The position numbers were made by a program, and so were the translations under genes. A model generated the notes under the pieces. It made no database searches. It had not been told where the DNA came from and saw nothing but the letters and a program-made list of their open reading frames with translations. Positions 43,044 through 52,707 of a DNA stretch of 64,000 nt are shown here, piece after piece; position 1 is the first letter of the stretch, and each line of letters starts with the position of its first letter. The stretch covers positions 372,001 through 436,000 of the forward strand of contig NZ_VBSN01000038.1 in NCBI RefSeq assembly GCF_006149045.1, written 5' to 3'. Origin of the DNA: Dyadobacter flavalbus (GTDB taxonomy: Bacteria > Bacteroidota > Bacteroidia > Cytophagales > Spirosomataceae).

Positions 43044-43904
43044 ATGAGCCGGGAAACTTATCATTACGAGAAAATTGCAAAAGCCATTGCCTTTATTGTT
43101 GCTAATGCAAAAGCGCAGCCGTCCCTTTTCGACGTAGCAGAGGAAGTCAGTATAAGCCAGTTTCATTTTCAGCGCGTATTTACGGAATGGGCCGGCGTAA
43201 GCCCGAAAAGATTTCTGCAGTACATAACGGCGGCGTACCTGAAAGAAAAAATCCGTGAATCGTCCAATCTTGCTGAACTGGCAGAATCCGCTGGGCTTTC
43301 CAGCCAGAGCCGTGTTTACGATCATTTTATTACGCTGGAAGCCGTTACTCCGCTGGAATTCAGGAATAAGGGAAATGGTGTTTCCATAACTTACGGCTTT
43401 CATGAGACGCCGTTCGGTGAGTGTTTTATTGCCGTTACCGAACGCGGCATTTGCGCCATGGCTTTTGTGGATGAGGTCACACGAAACGAGCAGTTAACCT
43501 TGTTAATGAAAAAATGGGTGAATGCAGCCATTTCGGAAAACCATATTGTAACGCAGGATTATGTAAACCGGATTTTTGATCCTTCCGGACAAACACCCGT
43601 CAGGCTGCCGCTGATTGTGCATGGGACCAACTTCCAGCTAAAAGTATGGGAAGCACTGCTGAAAATTCCGAATGGCTCGGTAACTACTTATCAGCAGATT
43701 GCCAAAAGCATAGGCGTGCCGGGCGCCGTTCGTGCAGTCGGAACGGCAGTTGGGGACAATCCCGTAGCTTACCTGATTCCATGTCACCGCGTCATCCGGA
43801 AAGAAGGCATTCTGGGCGAGTACCGTTGGGGAAGTCTGCGTAAAAAAGCGCTCATCGGATGGGAAGCGTCACGGCTGGAATTGCAAAACTCACTTGTTCC
43901 TTAA
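43044..43904 (+). CDS. AraC-HTH/O6-methylguanine-DNA methyltransferase fusion (Ada/Ogt-like)
   Basis: 286 aa from the ATG at 43044; a TTG at 43020 would add eight residues. Residues about 1-95 are an AraC-type HTH (EVSISQFHFQRVFTEWAGVSPKRF). Residues about 110-280 are an alkyltransferase domain with the acceptor-Cys motif IPCHRVI (about 250) and the helix-turn-helix IPNGSVTTYQQIAKSIG. The N-terminal Ada zinc domain with its sensor Cys is missing, so it repairs O6-alkylguanine but probably does not sense phosphotriesters like true Ada. Cytoplasmic; single gene. Confidence 0.9.
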   Translation: MSRETYHYEKIAKAIAFIVANAKAQPSLFDVAEEVSISQFHFQRVFTEWAGVSPKRFLQYITAAYLKEKIRESSNLAELAESAGLSSQSRVYDHFITLEAVTPLEFRNKGNGVSITYGFHETPFGECFIAVTERGICAMAFVDEVTRNEQLTLLMKKWVNAAISENHIVTQDYVNRIFDPSGQTPVRLPLIVHGTNFQLKVWEALLKIPNGSVTTYQQIAKSIGVPGAVRAVGTAVGDNPVAYLIPCHRVIRKEGILGEYRWGSLRKKALIGWEASRLELQNSLVP

Positions 43905-44093
43905 CCCTGAATTTCCCTGAAATGCGGAATAAAATACACAAATTTATACATTTCAAAATTGAACAATTGCAATTTTAAAAATGGTTAATAAATTAATATA
44001 CAATAATTTATAACTTTTTTAAATACAACTATTTTATTATGGACTGAAAATGGAAATGACAAGTTCAGTTATTAACCAATTATACAGTTCAAA

Positions 44094-44699
44094 ATGAAAA
44101 ACAATATCGTACGTTCGCTCGCAATTGCAGCATTATTCGTTACAAGCAGTCTGACAGGATTCGCTCAGTTTTCTCTGGGTCTGCAGGGAGGTATCGCAAA
44201 GTCAAATGTTGAAGATTCCAAAACCGTTGCCGGCGGTGGCGTTAACCTGCGTGTATTCGCATCGCCTAAACTTGCATTCGGGGTTGCCGGAAAAATTTAT
44301 GCAGACGGAAGCGATTATACCATTGCCGGACAAACGCTAAGCTCCACCGGAACGCTCATGCCGGTTACAGGAACTGTTGATTATTTCTTCTCTGAAAGCT
44401 TTATCCGTCCTTACGTCGGTGCGGATGCCGGGGTTTATTTCTCCAAATACGACGCCAAATTCAACGGCAACACCATTCTTGAATCATCGCGCCACAGCAA
44501 CTTCGGAGCAGCACCGCGTGCAGGTTTGCTTTTCGCGTTCGGCAACGTCGGAATCCAGCTTGAAGGGATTTATCACTTTGTGTTCGGGAACAAAAACCAT
44601 AGCTCTACAACCGGTTCTGCAAGCAATGTCGACTTTGAATCTACCAAAAATTTCGGCGGTGTCAACGTTGGTGTCATTTTCGGAATTGGCGGAAAATAA
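44094..44699 (+). CDS. small outer-membrane beta-barrel protein
   Basis: 201 aa. Signal peptide to about residue 23 (SLTGFAQ). The mature protein starts FSLGLQGGIAKSN and continues in alternating amphipathic strands, with PYVGADAGVYFSKY in the middle and a C-terminal FGGVNVGVIFGIGGK strand. Typical OmpW/OMP_b-brl architecture of eight strands. The role in the outer membrane is unknown. Single gene with a long AT-rich leader and a strong terminator. Confidence 0.82.
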   Translation: MKNNIVRSLAIAALFVTSSLTGFAQFSLGLQGGIAKSNVEDSKTVAGGGVNLRVFASPKLAFGVAGKIYADGSDYTIAGQTLSSTGTLMPVTGTVDYFFSESFIRPYVGADAGVYFSKYDAKFNGNTILESSRHSNFGAAPRAGLLFAFGNVGIQLEGIYHFVFGNKNHSSTTGSASNVDFESTKNFGGVNVGVIFGIGGK

Positions 44700-44724
44700 T
44701 TGTTTGCCGCTATATAAATGTTGT

Positions 44725-44752
44725 AAAAACGCGCTGTACAGCGCGTTTTTTT
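44725..44752 (+). terminator. Rho-independent terminator
   Basis: AAAAACGCGCTG / CAGCGCGTTTTTTT with a two-base loop (TA), after the outer-membrane barrel gene. Confidence 0.9.
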
Positions 44753-44802
44753 GTTGCTATCTATTCATGCATTAACTTGCCTGCTTTCAAGCCAAAACCG
44801 AT

Positions 44803-45699
44803 TTGCCTGGTATGATGCCGCCTTTTAAACAACAGCTTTGCACATGGCTTGAATCTCTGCACTTTCACTGTAAGGAAGAAAAAACAGCCGGACTTTTCTG
44901 CCGGTTAAAGGTTTTCAGCGGAGAAAATCTCTTAATGGAAATTACACCTGCAGAAACCGCAGAATGGCATAAATCGGGTACGCTGGAAAAATGGCAGGCT
45001 GAAATAAAGCAAATAGAAGAACGCAGGGAAAGCGGATTGAAATCGGTTATTTTATGGGATGACTTGTGGATGACCAGAACTGAAATCATAAAATCGAGGA
45101 TCAGCGCTGCGTTGGGCATTTCCCAGAAAATTCCCGGAAGGCTAACCATGGTACGCCGGATCGACAAGGCAACTGCATTTTCCTTTATTGAAAAAAATCA
45201 TCTGAACGGCGACGTAATGTCCAAATACCGCTACGGACTTTTTCTTCCGGCCCGGTATTACCGCGTTTTGAATAAAGGTTTTTATCAGGATACGGCAACA
45301 GAAGAACTGCTGGTAGCTGCCGCGACTTTCAGCCGCCCGCGCATTTTCAGACGTAACGAGCAGCCATTCCGTTCCTATGAACTGATCCGGTTTGCAAGCC
45401 TGCTGCACAGCAATGTTGTCGGCGGGCTCGATAAATTACTGCGCGCATTCATCCGCGAGCGCAAACCGGATGACATCATGACTTATGCGGATCTGGAATG
45501 GTCGGATGGCTCCAATTATGAAAAGCTCGGCTTTGAGAAAATATCCCGTATTGCGCCGATCCCGTTCCATTTAAACCCAGAATCCATGCAAAGGAATTCA
45601 CTTCCGGACCAACTAAATGCGCATCAAAATGATTCTGAAAATTCGTTAACGGTTTACAACGCCGGAAGCATCAAATACGTAAAAACGGTTGTTAATTGA
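44803..45699 (+). CDS. hypothetical protein with phage-type homing-nuclease-associated/GNAT-like C-terminal region
   Basis: 298 aa. The C-terminal half (about 115-235) has a pattern familiar from phage homing-endonuclease accessory regions: FIEKNHLNG, a KYRYGLFLP strand, AAATFSRPR, a SYELIRFAS segment, VVGGLDKLLRAFI, and TYADLEWSDGSNYEKLGF. The last element looks like a GNAT-type ending. Residues 1-110 may be a separate domain of a different kind (CRLKVFSGENLLMEITPAE then VILWDDLWM). Function not established. The end overlaps a possible TTG start of miaA, so the two genes are probably co-transcribed. Confidence 0.65.
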   Translation: MPGMMPPFKQQLCTWLESLHFHCKEEKTAGLFCRLKVFSGENLLMEITPAETAEWHKSGTLEKWQAEIKQIEERRESGLKSVILWDDLWMTRTEIIKSRISAALGISQKIPGRLTMVRRIDKATAFSFIEKNHLNGDVMSKYRYGLFLPARYYRVLNKGFYQDTATEELLVAAATFSRPRIFRRNEQPFRSYELIRFASLLHSNVVGGLDKLLRAFIRERKPDDIMTYADLEWSDGSNYEKLGFEKISRIAPIPFHLNPESMQRNSLPDQLNAHQNDSENSLTVYNAGSIKYVKTVVN

Positions 45700-45704
45700 A
45701 GATT

Positions 45705-46649
45705 ATGGTTCCTCTGCTCGTCATCATCGGCCCTACTGCTTCGGGGAAAACCCGGCTGGCAACAAGGATTGCGAATGAAATCAACGGCGAAATCATCAGT
45801 GCGGATTCCCGTCAGGTTTACAGGAAAATGGATATCGGTACCGGTAAAGACATCGCTGAATACCAGATTGGCGAAAAAAATATTCCATATCATCTGATCG
45901 ATATCTGTGACGCGGGCGAACAGTACAACGTCAACGATTTTCAGCATGATTTTGAAAGAATTTATCCTGAAATCATAGCAAACGGGCATGTTCCTGTCCT
46001 GTGCGGCGGAACCGGTTTTTACATCTTTTCCTTGCTGAAAGGCCATGCCTATGCGTCGGTTCCGGTGAATGAAGCACTCCGGAAGGAACTGGAAACTTTG
46101 CCGGCGGAAGCCCTTTTGATCCGTTTTAAGCAACTGGATTCCGCTTACAGGAATCTGGCGGATACATCCACCCGCAAGCGCCTGATCCGCGCCATTGAAA
46201 TTTCCGATTTTCTGATCAGAAACCCCGATGCAGACCTATTTGAAGCAAAAGGACAGAACAAGTATAATCCGCTTGTATTTGGCCTCAACCCGGCTGTGGA
46301 AACCAGACGGGAAAGAATAAGCAAAAGGCTGGAAAGCAGGCTTCAAAACGGACTTGTGGAAGAAGTGCAATCGTTGCTGAACGGCGGGCTTTCTGCTGAG
46401 CAGCTGATTTATTATGGTCTGGAATATAAATATGTAACCCAATTCCTGACAGGCGAACTGACATACAACGAAATGAAGCAGCGGCTTGAAACGGAAATCC
46501 ACCGCTTCGCCAAACGGCAGATGACTTTTTTCAGAAAAATGGAAAAAGACGGAATTCAGGTCAACTGGCTTCCGGAGGATTATTCCGAATGTGAGAAAAT
46601 ACAGGCAGTTACAGAAGGGTACAATAATTTTACAAGCCGGCTTTCCTGA
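45705..46649 (+). CDS. miaA: tRNA dimethylallyltransferase
   Basis: 314 aa from the ATG at 45705, where MVPLLVIIGPTASGKT matches the family start; a TTG at 45696 overlaps the upstream stop. Walker A GPTASGKT (about 9-16), the DSRQVYRKMDIGTGK substrate-binding region, and GGTGFYIFSLLKG later on are all present. It transfers dimethylallyl to A37 of tRNAs reading U-starting codons. The following membrane gene begins immediately at the miaA stop. Confidence 0.95.
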   Translation: MVPLLVIIGPTASGKTRLATRIANEINGEIISADSRQVYRKMDIGTGKDIAEYQIGEKNIPYHLIDICDAGEQYNVNDFQHDFERIYPEIIANGHVPVLCGGTGFYIFSLLKGHAYASVPVNEALRKELETLPAEALLIRFKQLDSAYRNLADTSTRKRLIRAIEISDFLIRNPDADLFEAKGQNKYNPLVFGLNPAVETRRERISKRLESRLQNGLVEEVQSLLNGGLSAEQLIYYGLEYKYVTQFLTGELTYNEMKQRLETEIHRFAKRQMTFFRKMEKDGIQVNWLPEDYSECEKIQAVTEGYNNFTSRLS

Positions 46650-47144
46650 ATGGGAACTACGGATTTATCAACGACTGATTTCAATATGAACAAAAAAATA
46701 AGCAGCCTTTTACTTTTGCTGGTCCTGAGCATTACCGATGCGTATCTGCTTGCACATCCCAATCTGATCGGAAAACTGGGCATCCTGATTTACAAGCACA
46801 GCTATATCAAGGATTTTCCACGCGCACTGGCAACAGTTCTGATCGTAGTTATTATTTCCCTTCTGATCTGCGAAGCTGTTTTTCGCTTTGTAAAAAGAAA
46901 TACGGCAGTGATCATTTATGCAGCACTTGTTGGGTTTGCGGTTTTCTGGCTGGTTTATGTTTACACGATGTTTTCCAGCTTTGCGTACCGCATTACGGGC
47001 AAGGCCTTTATATACGGCGCGCATCTTCTGCCGGTGATTCTGGGCGGAATGTACGGGCGTTATCTGATCAGGAAACTGCTGGTTCCGAAAACAGTACCGG
47101 ACGCAGGCCCGGAAAAAAGCAATCCGGAAAGCACATCCGTCTGA
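46650..47144 (+). CDS. hypothetical membrane protein
   Basis: 164 aa from the ATG abutting the miaA stop; an internal ATG at 46686 is an alternative start. Four membrane segments (about 15-35, 58-80, 88-108 and 122-142 from the first Met) with a short basic loop and a Pro/Ser/Glu tail. Unrecognised; co-transcribed with miaA by position. Confidence 0.7.
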   Translation: MGTTDLSTTDFNMNKKISSLLLLLVLSITDAYLLAHPNLIGKLGILIYKHSYIKDFPRALATVLIVVIISLLICEAVFRFVKRNTAVIIYAALVGFAVFWLVYVYTMFSSFAYRITGKAFIYGAHLLPVILGGMYGRYLIRKLLVPKTVPDAGPEKSNPESTSV

Positions 47145-47393
47145 AACCATGCACTTTGTAACATTTGGCCTTTTTCTACATTCGATTGAATTATATCATT
47201 GATCAGTGCATTGGCAGGATATAATTGCCCTGCCTCTCATTTTTCACAAATAATACACGGATTATAATAGAAAGTACGCAGTTTTTTAAGATATTGCGGC
47301 TTGTGTCGGATCAGGAAATGGTTACTCCTGATTTCATTTAACACAAAATTAATTTATTGGATAAGTAAATCAGTAACTAAAAAAATCTTTGCA

Positions 47394-47421
47394 TTGACAT
47401 GGCCTGACTTACATTATCTTG
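47394..47421 (+). promoter_or_regulatory. putative promoter of citrate synthase gene
   Basis: TTG at 47394 and TATCTTG at 47415, spaced 18 bp, near the Bacteroidota consensus (TTG, TAnnTTTG). It lies 30 bp before the gltA start, in an otherwise featureless 308 bp gap. Confidence 0.4.
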
Positions 47422-47452
47422 TCATTAACCTTTTTAATTTTATTCTTATAAT

Positions 47453-48739
47453 ATGTCCCAAATAGCCGAATTAACCCTTGATGGTAAAAAGTACGAGTTT
47501 CCCATTACAGAAGGAAGTGAACACGAAAAAGCGATAGATATAGCCAAGTTACGCGACCAGACAGGGTATATAACGATTGATGCAGGTTACAAAAATACGG
47601 GCGCCACGAAAAGCGCAATCACTTTTCTGGACGGCGAAGAAGGAATACTGAATTACAGAGGTTACTCGATTGAAGATCTGGCAGAAAAGTCATCGTTTCT
47701 TGAAGTCGCTTATTTGCTGATTTACGGCGAACTTCCGACCGAGAAACAACTTGCTGATTTTGAACATGAAATAAGAACGCATACGCTCGTTAACGAAGAT
47801 ATGCGCAAGATTTTTGAAGGATTTCCGGTCAATGCGCATCCGATGGGCGTGCTTTCCTCGCTTGTCAGTGCGATGAGCGCCTTCTATCCGGAAACACTGG
47901 ACGACAATACGGAGGAAGTTACACAGCTGCATATCATCAGGCTGCTTTCCAAATTGCCGACTATTGCCACGTGGTCGTACAAAAAATCGCAGGGACACCC
48001 GGTCAATTATCCGCAGAATGATCTGGATTACTGTTCCAACTTCCTGAACATGATGTTTTCCTTGCCGGTCGCCAAGTATAACGTGGACCCGGTGGTTTCC
48101 GCTGCTCTGAACAAATTACTGATCCTGCATGCAGACCACGAACAAAACTGCTCCACTTCAACAGTAAGGCTGGTCGGTTCTTCTCAGGCGAATATCTATT
48201 CTTCCATATCTTCGGGCATCAGTGCGCTGTGGGGCCCGCTTCACGGAGGTGCAAACCAGGAAGTGATCGAAATGCTGGAAGCCATCAAAAATGACGGCGG
48301 CGATACGCAGAAGTACATCAATATGGCCAAGGACAAAAGCAGCGGATTCCGTCTGTTCGGCTTCGGGCATCGTGTTTACAAGAATTTTGATCCGCGTGCA
48401 CGTATTATCAAAAAAGCCGCAGATGATGTCCTGAACAAACTGGGCATTAACGATCCGATCCTGGAAATTGCTCAAAAGCTGGAAAAAGCGGCGCTGGAAG
48501 ATGAATACTTCGTTTCCCGCAAGCTGTACCCGAACGTTGACTTTTATTCCGGAATCATTTACCGTGCATTGGGTATTCCGACCAATATGTTTACGGTAAT
48601 GTTCGCAATCGGCCGTTTGCCGGGCTGGATTGCACAATGGAAAGAAATGCGTACAAACAAAGAGCCCATTGGCCGTCCGCGCCAGATTTACGTCGGCGCT
48701 CCGAAAAGAGAGTTCGTGCCGATCAGCGAAAGAGGATGA
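47453..48739 (+). CDS. gltA: citrate synthase
   Basis: 428 aa, type II hexameric class by length. The catalytic residues are visible: His in GPLHGGANQEV, His in FGFGHRVYK, and Asp in NVDFYSG. Condenses acetyl-CoA and oxaloacetate to citrate in the cytoplasm, the entry to the TCA cycle. Monocistronic with its own promoter and a hairpin terminator 22 bp after the stop. Confidence 0.95.
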   Translation: MSQIAELTLDGKKYEFPITEGSEHEKAIDIAKLRDQTGYITIDAGYKNTGATKSAITFLDGEEGILNYRGYSIEDLAEKSSFLEVAYLLIYGELPTEKQLADFEHEIRTHTLVNEDMRKIFEGFPVNAHPMGVLSSLVSAMSAFYPETLDDNTEEVTQLHIIRLLSKLPTIATWSYKKSQGHPVNYPQNDLDYCSNFLNMMFSLPVAKYNVDPVVSAALNKLLILHADHEQNCSTSTVRLVGSSQANIYSSISSGISALWGPLHGGANQEVIEMLEAIKNDGGDTQKYINMAKDKSSGFRLFGFGHRVYKNFDPRARIIKKAADDVLNKLGINDPILEIAQKLEKAALEDEYFVSRKLYPNVDFYSGIIYRALGIPTNMFTVMFAIGRLPGWIAQWKEMRTNKEPIGRPRQIYVGAPKREFVPISERG

Positions 48740-48761
48740 TTTTATAAATACCTGTAAAACG

Positions 48762-48787
48762 AATGCCCGGACCGGAATCCGGGCATT
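48762..48787. terminator. hairpin terminator
   Basis: AATGCCCGG / CCGGGCATT stem with an eight-base loop between the convergent gltA and pdxH genes. Confidence 0.75.
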
Positions 48788-48809
48788 TGCTTTATTACAG
48801 AAATAATGA

Positions 48810-49451
48810 TCAGGGCGAAAGACGTTCGATCAGCCAGGAACCGTCCTCCGACCTGACGTAACTCAGCCTGTCGTGCAGACGGCTTGGCCTACCCTGCCAG
48901 AATTCGATATAATCCGGAATAACGCGGTAACCGCCCCAATGTGGCGGCCTCGGCACTTCCCGGCCGCTGAATTCCTGTTCAACCTCTTTGGTCCGGTTTT
49001 CCAGAAAAGCGCGGTTCTCAATCACTTCACTCTGATAAGACGTCCATGCACCGATCTGGCTGCCGCGCGGGCGAACAGCAAAATATTCACTGGATTCCTG
49101 ATCGGACGTTTTTTCAGCTTTTCCTTCAATCCGGACCTGCCTTTCGAATTCTTTCCAGAAAAATGTAAGGGCAACCTGCGGCTCGGATGCTATTTCCCTG
49201 CCTTTTTTGCTGTTGTAATTGGTAAAGAATGTAAAACCTTCTGAATCCAGATCTTTTAACAATACAATTCTTGCAGAAGGCCGGCCGTTAAATAAAGTAC
49301 TCAGCGTCATGGCGTTCGGTTCTGTAACGCCTGCACTAAGCGCTTCGCCGAACCACAATCTGAACTGATTGAGCGGATTAGGCTCCAAATCGCTCTCAAG
49401 TAATCCTTTTAAATTGTAATCATGACGAATTTTGGCAATATTATGATCCAT
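48810..49451 (-). CDS. pdxH: pyridoxamine 5'-phosphate oxidase
   Basis: 213 aa. N-terminal helix then the split-barrel FMN domain: [19 protein letters not shown] with the FMN-phosphate contacts, [17 protein letters not shown], and a C-terminal [23 protein letters not shown] with the substrate-binding Arg and His. Produces pyridoxal 5'-phosphate in vitamin B6 synthesis and salvage. Divergent from the DUF349 gene 104 bp away. Confidence 0.93.
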   Translation of the reverse strand: MDHNIAKIRHDYNLKGLLESDLEPNPLNQFRLWFGEALSAGVTEPNAMTLSTLFNGRPSARIVLLKDLDSEGFTFFTNYNSKKGREIASEPQVALTFFWKEFERQVRIEGKAEKTSDQESSEYFAVRPRGSQIGAWTSYQSEVIENRAFLENRTKEVEQEFSGREVPRPPHWGGYRVIPDYIEFWQGRPSRLHDRLSYVRSEDGSWLIERLSP

Positions 49452-49555
49452 GGATGGAATATGTTCAATGTTAGGAAACCAAAAGTAGCCATTTCAGAGG
49501 AAAGATTATTAGATTTGTAATCCATAAGATACGTACAGACGAAACCAGAATTACG

Positions 49556-51460
49556 ATGGCACAAGAACAACAGGAAGGGGTCAATAGCGAAGAGCAGGAA
49601 GACCTGACACCAAAAACGATTGACACCCTTGAAATTGATCTTAACAACGAGTTGACCGAAGAACATGAGGAAGAGGTGCCGGACGTTGATTATAGTCAGC
49701 TGTCTAAGGAGCAGCTGGTGAATTTGCTAGAAAATGAGCTGGCATCCATTAACGGTGAAGGTTCAAAACCAGCTCAGTTAAAAAAATCGGAAGCAGTGGT
49801 GCGAAGCATACGCCCTGTTCTTGATCAGATCAAACAGAAAGACAGAGAAGCGGCATTGAGCGCATTTATTGCCGATAATGGCAGTGAAGAAGGCTTCGAA
49901 TATAAATATGATGCGGAAACGCAGAAAATAGACTCGCTCAGCCGTGAGATAAGAGGCCTTAAAAACGCTTATTATCAAGGGCAGGAACGGGAAAAAGAAA
50001 AGAATTTCAATGTTAAAACCTCGCTGCTGCAAAGGCTCCGCACCTTGCTCGAAGATGAAGGCAACCGCGAAACGGATGCTTCGGGACTTAAATCAAGCTG
50101 GGAAGAGTTCAAGAAAATTCAGGATGAATGGAAGCAGGCCGGAAATATTGCTTCGCCGCATAACGGAACGCTGTGGGCTACCTACAACGCACTCATCGAC
50201 CGGTATTTCAGCAACAGGAACATTTACTTTGAATTAAAGGAGCTTGACAGGCGCCGCAATGCGGAACTGAAGGCAGAACTTTGCGAGAAAGTGGAAGAAC
50301 TTGGAAAATCACTGGAAAACCGTCCGATGACTAAGGAAATTCTTGCCGAAGCCAATCACATTTTTGAAGATTACAAGCATTTGGGGCCGGCCCCGAAAGA
50401 AGATCAGGAAAAATTATGGCAGCGGTTCAAGGAAGCCATGGATGTTCTTTACAACGCACAACGCGGACAGTTTGCGGAGCAGAAGAAATCCATGCAGGAA
50501 AATTATGACCAGAAGCTGAAAATATATGAAGCCATTGAACCTTTTACGACTTACAATTCAGGAAGTATAAAGGAATGGAATGCCAAAACAAAGGAAATTA
50601 TGGCATTTCAGGATCAGTGGGTTGCGCTGAAAGGCATCATGCCGCGTGAGGAAGGAAAAGAACTCAGCAAAAAATTCTGGGCTGCATTAAAGACTTTCTT
50701 TAACAACAAAGGTGAATTTTTCCGTCAGCTGGAATCCAAACGTGAGCAGAACCTTGAACTGAAAAACCAGCTTTGCGAAGAGGCAGAAGCCATCCTTGCA
50801 AGCGGCGACGACAGTCCGGGTTCCACGCAGAAAATCATTGAACTGCAAAAGAGATGGAAAGGCATCGGCCAGGTTCCTGAAAAGTTCAAGGATACCATTT
50901 ATGATCGCTTCAAAAAAGCCTGCGACGCATTTTTCAACCAGAAGCGCGCCAAAAACAAGGAAGTTGAAGACGAATTCGAAAACAACCTGAAACGCAAAAC
51001 CGATCTGATCGAACGAATTGAGGCAGCAGCTAAAAGCAAGGACGAATCGTCCCTTAATTTGCTGAGTGCATTCAAGAGTGAATGGAACTCCATCGGGTTC
51101 GTTCCGAAGAAAGATATGCAGTCGATTCAGAAACGTTACATTGCTGCCATCAATACGTATGTCAGTGCAATCGGACAGTTATCTTCCAAGGAAAAAGAAC
51201 AGGCTGTGCTTGAAAGTGAAGTTGAGCTGGTCAGGGATGGCGATAACAGCAGAGGGCTTTACCGGAAGGAAAGTGATTTCAAACGCAAGATTACTCAGCT
51301 GGAAAATGACATTGCATTGTGGCAGAACAACATTGAATTTTTTGCAAAGTCTAAAACTTCAGATCGTCTGAAGGCAGAATTTGAGCGTAAAATAAATAAT
51401 GCCTTAAATCAGCTGGAAGATTTGAAACACCAACTGTCTATTATTCAGGAGGCTATCTGA
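49556..51460 (+). CDS. DUF349-repeat protein
   Basis: 634 aa. After an acidic N-terminus (about 1-60) it carries four or five DUF349 repeats of about 70-75 residues, each with a W..F..I...W-type pattern (for example SWEEFKKIQDEWKQ, LWQRFKEAMD, LQKRWKGIGQVP), ending in a coiled helix. Members are widespread in Bacteroidota, soluble and helical; the function is unknown. A TAGATTTG element at 49510-49517 fits the -7 consensus, but no clear -33 TTG is seen. Confidence 0.88.
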   Translation: MAQEQQEGVNSEEQEDLTPKTIDTLEIDLNNELTEEHEEEVPDVDYSQLSKEQLVNLLENELASINGEGSKPAQLKKSEAVVRSIRPVLDQIKQKDREAALSAFIADNGSEEGFEYKYDAETQKIDSLSREIRGLKNAYYQGQEREKEKNFNVKTSLLQRLRTLLEDEGNRETDASGLKSSWEEFKKIQDEWKQAGNIASPHNGTLWATYNALIDRYFSNRNIYFELKELDRRRNAELKAELCEKVEELGKSLENRPMTKEILAEANHIFEDYKHLGPAPKEDQEKLWQRFKEAMDVLYNAQRGQFAEQKKSMQENYDQKLKIYEAIEPFTTYNSGSIKEWNAKTKEIMAFQDQWVALKGIMPREEGKELSKKFWAALKTFFNNKGEFFRQLESKREQNLELKNQLCEEAEAILASGDDSPGSTQKIIELQKRWKGIGQVPEKFKDTIYDRFKKACDAFFNQKRAKNKEVEDEFENNLKRKTDLIERIEAAAKSKDESSLNLLSAFKSEWNSIGFVPKKDMQSIQKRYIAAINTYVSAIGQLSSKEKEQAVLESEVELVRDGDNSRGLYRKESDFKRKITQLENDIALWQNNIEFFAKSKTSDRLKAEFERKINNALNQLEDLKHQLSIIQEAI

Positions 51461-51497
51461 AACGTAAAAAAAAGTTTAAAAATATTGGCTGAAAGGC

Positions 51498-51528
51498 TTG
51501 CAACGAATGGTGTTTAATACTAGTTTTG
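51498..51528 (+). promoter_or_regulatory. promoter of tRNA-Thr
   Basis: TTG at 51498 and an exact TAnnTTTG match (TAGTTTTG, 51521-51528) with a 20 bp spacer, 40 bp before the tRNA. Confidence 0.6.
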
Positions 51529-51567
51529 CACCATGATAACGGATTAAGAAACGGTATCAAAAAAGAG

Positions 51568-51640
<73 letters not shown>

Positions 51641-51650
51641 CTAAAAAATC

Positions 51651-51685
51651 AAGCACTTAGCATCTTAATGTTAAGTGCTTTTTTT
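51651..51685 (+). terminator. terminator of tRNA-Thr
   Basis: AAGCACTTA / TAAGTGCTT stem with a 12 nt loop and a T-run. Confidence 0.85.
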
Positions 51686-51697
51686 ATATTTGACCCA

Positions 51698-51720
51698 GTG
51701 TTGCAATGAATGTTGCAATG
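51698..51720. repeat. short direct repeat near tRNA-Thr
   Basis: GTGTTGCAATGAA followed by TGTTGCAATG: two copies of TGTTGCAATG, 12 bp apart, at the point where the tRNA unit ends and the decayed island begins. Possibly an integration scar; unproven. Confidence 0.4.
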
Positions 51721-52048
51721 TAATTCCTACTCACCTACGACGAGGTTAGCTGAATGTCTTGTAAATCTGAAAGATTATGCAGCAAACAACTCTCACACCA
51801 TCACTTTTTTTGACCGCCGCGGTTGTGGCAAAGGGGTACTATCGGTTAAGTACTTCATTTACTTCAATGGAACACAACGCCTGATTGCTACTGGCATTTT
51901 GCTAGACGAAAAGGATGCAAAGTTTATCCAATCTTACCGGAAAGCCTGCTTACGAAATTTTTCCAGAGGGAAAGAACTTCCTAAAATTACGGATGTGGAG
52001 CAAAAGTACATTTATGAGTTGCTATACACAGGATCACGGCTGGTTTAA
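51710..52048 (+). pseudogene. integrase-like N-terminal remnant
   Basis: 112 codons. SVKYFIYFNGTQRLIATG and ILLDEKD resemble the arm-type DNA-binding domain at the start of Bacteroidota tyrosine recombinases, and the KELPKITDVEQKYIYELLYT segment fits the linker that follows. No catalytic R/H/R/Y domain is present. It lies 70 bp after tRNA-Thr, the usual place for an integrase. Assigned with moderate confidence; the family needs a profile search. Confidence 0.5.
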
Positions 52049-52656
52049 CATTTTCAAAAGGATTTTGCATCAAAACATTTTTGGTCACGCCAATGATTGT
52101 AAGCGTCTGATCGCTCAGCTTCATTGTTTTTCCGATCGGATCCTCATAATTGATCAGCTTCAATGCGGCTTCATTTAGAATCACAGCGGCACTGTCTGTG
52201 CTGTATTGTTAACAAAAGATCGCCCGGCAATCAGCTCAATTCCAGCTGTCTTTTCATAGTCCCAGTCTGCCATGATTACATTGATACTAACATTGCTACC
52301 AGCATCTTTCCCATCCTAGCTGAAATGTGTAAAGTCACTATTAACCCAGCTCATTGAACTGGAAGCTTTGGCCATGGATTGGATGTATCCGGTTCTTAAA
52401 AGATCATATTTAAGGGCATTGTAATTTTTAGTGAGGTCGCTACTCGCATACAGCGTAATCAGGCTGTCAGGATTGTAGCCAACGGACCGACTTTTGGCAA
52501 AATGTACTTGTTGATATACGATTATGGACGAAATTATCAGCGTGATGGATATGAAGAATTGTGAAACCACCAACACTTTACGAAAACTTACCGATCTGAG
52601 GAGTTGTCAGAATACGGACTGGATTGCCTTTTAATGTATTTAGACTTAAAAAACCC
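52025..52656 (-). pseudogene. FtsX/MacB-type ABC transporter permease remnant
   Basis: Minus-strand pieces of one permease in sequence: NTLKGNPVRIL, then in another frame FRKVLVVSQFFISITLIIS and VGYNPDSLITLY, an in-frame TAG where a Trp codon is expected, DWDYEKTAGIELIAGRSF, and after another frameshift ILNEAALKLINYEDPIGKT and TIIGVTKNVL. At least two frameshifts and one nonsense codon, and both ends missing. Intact relatives are peptide/antibiotic exporter permeases. Confidence 0.85.
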
Positions 52657-52707
52657 AATACTTCCCACCAATATCGTAATGCCGCTTTACGCGGCCCGGA
52701 TGATTTG

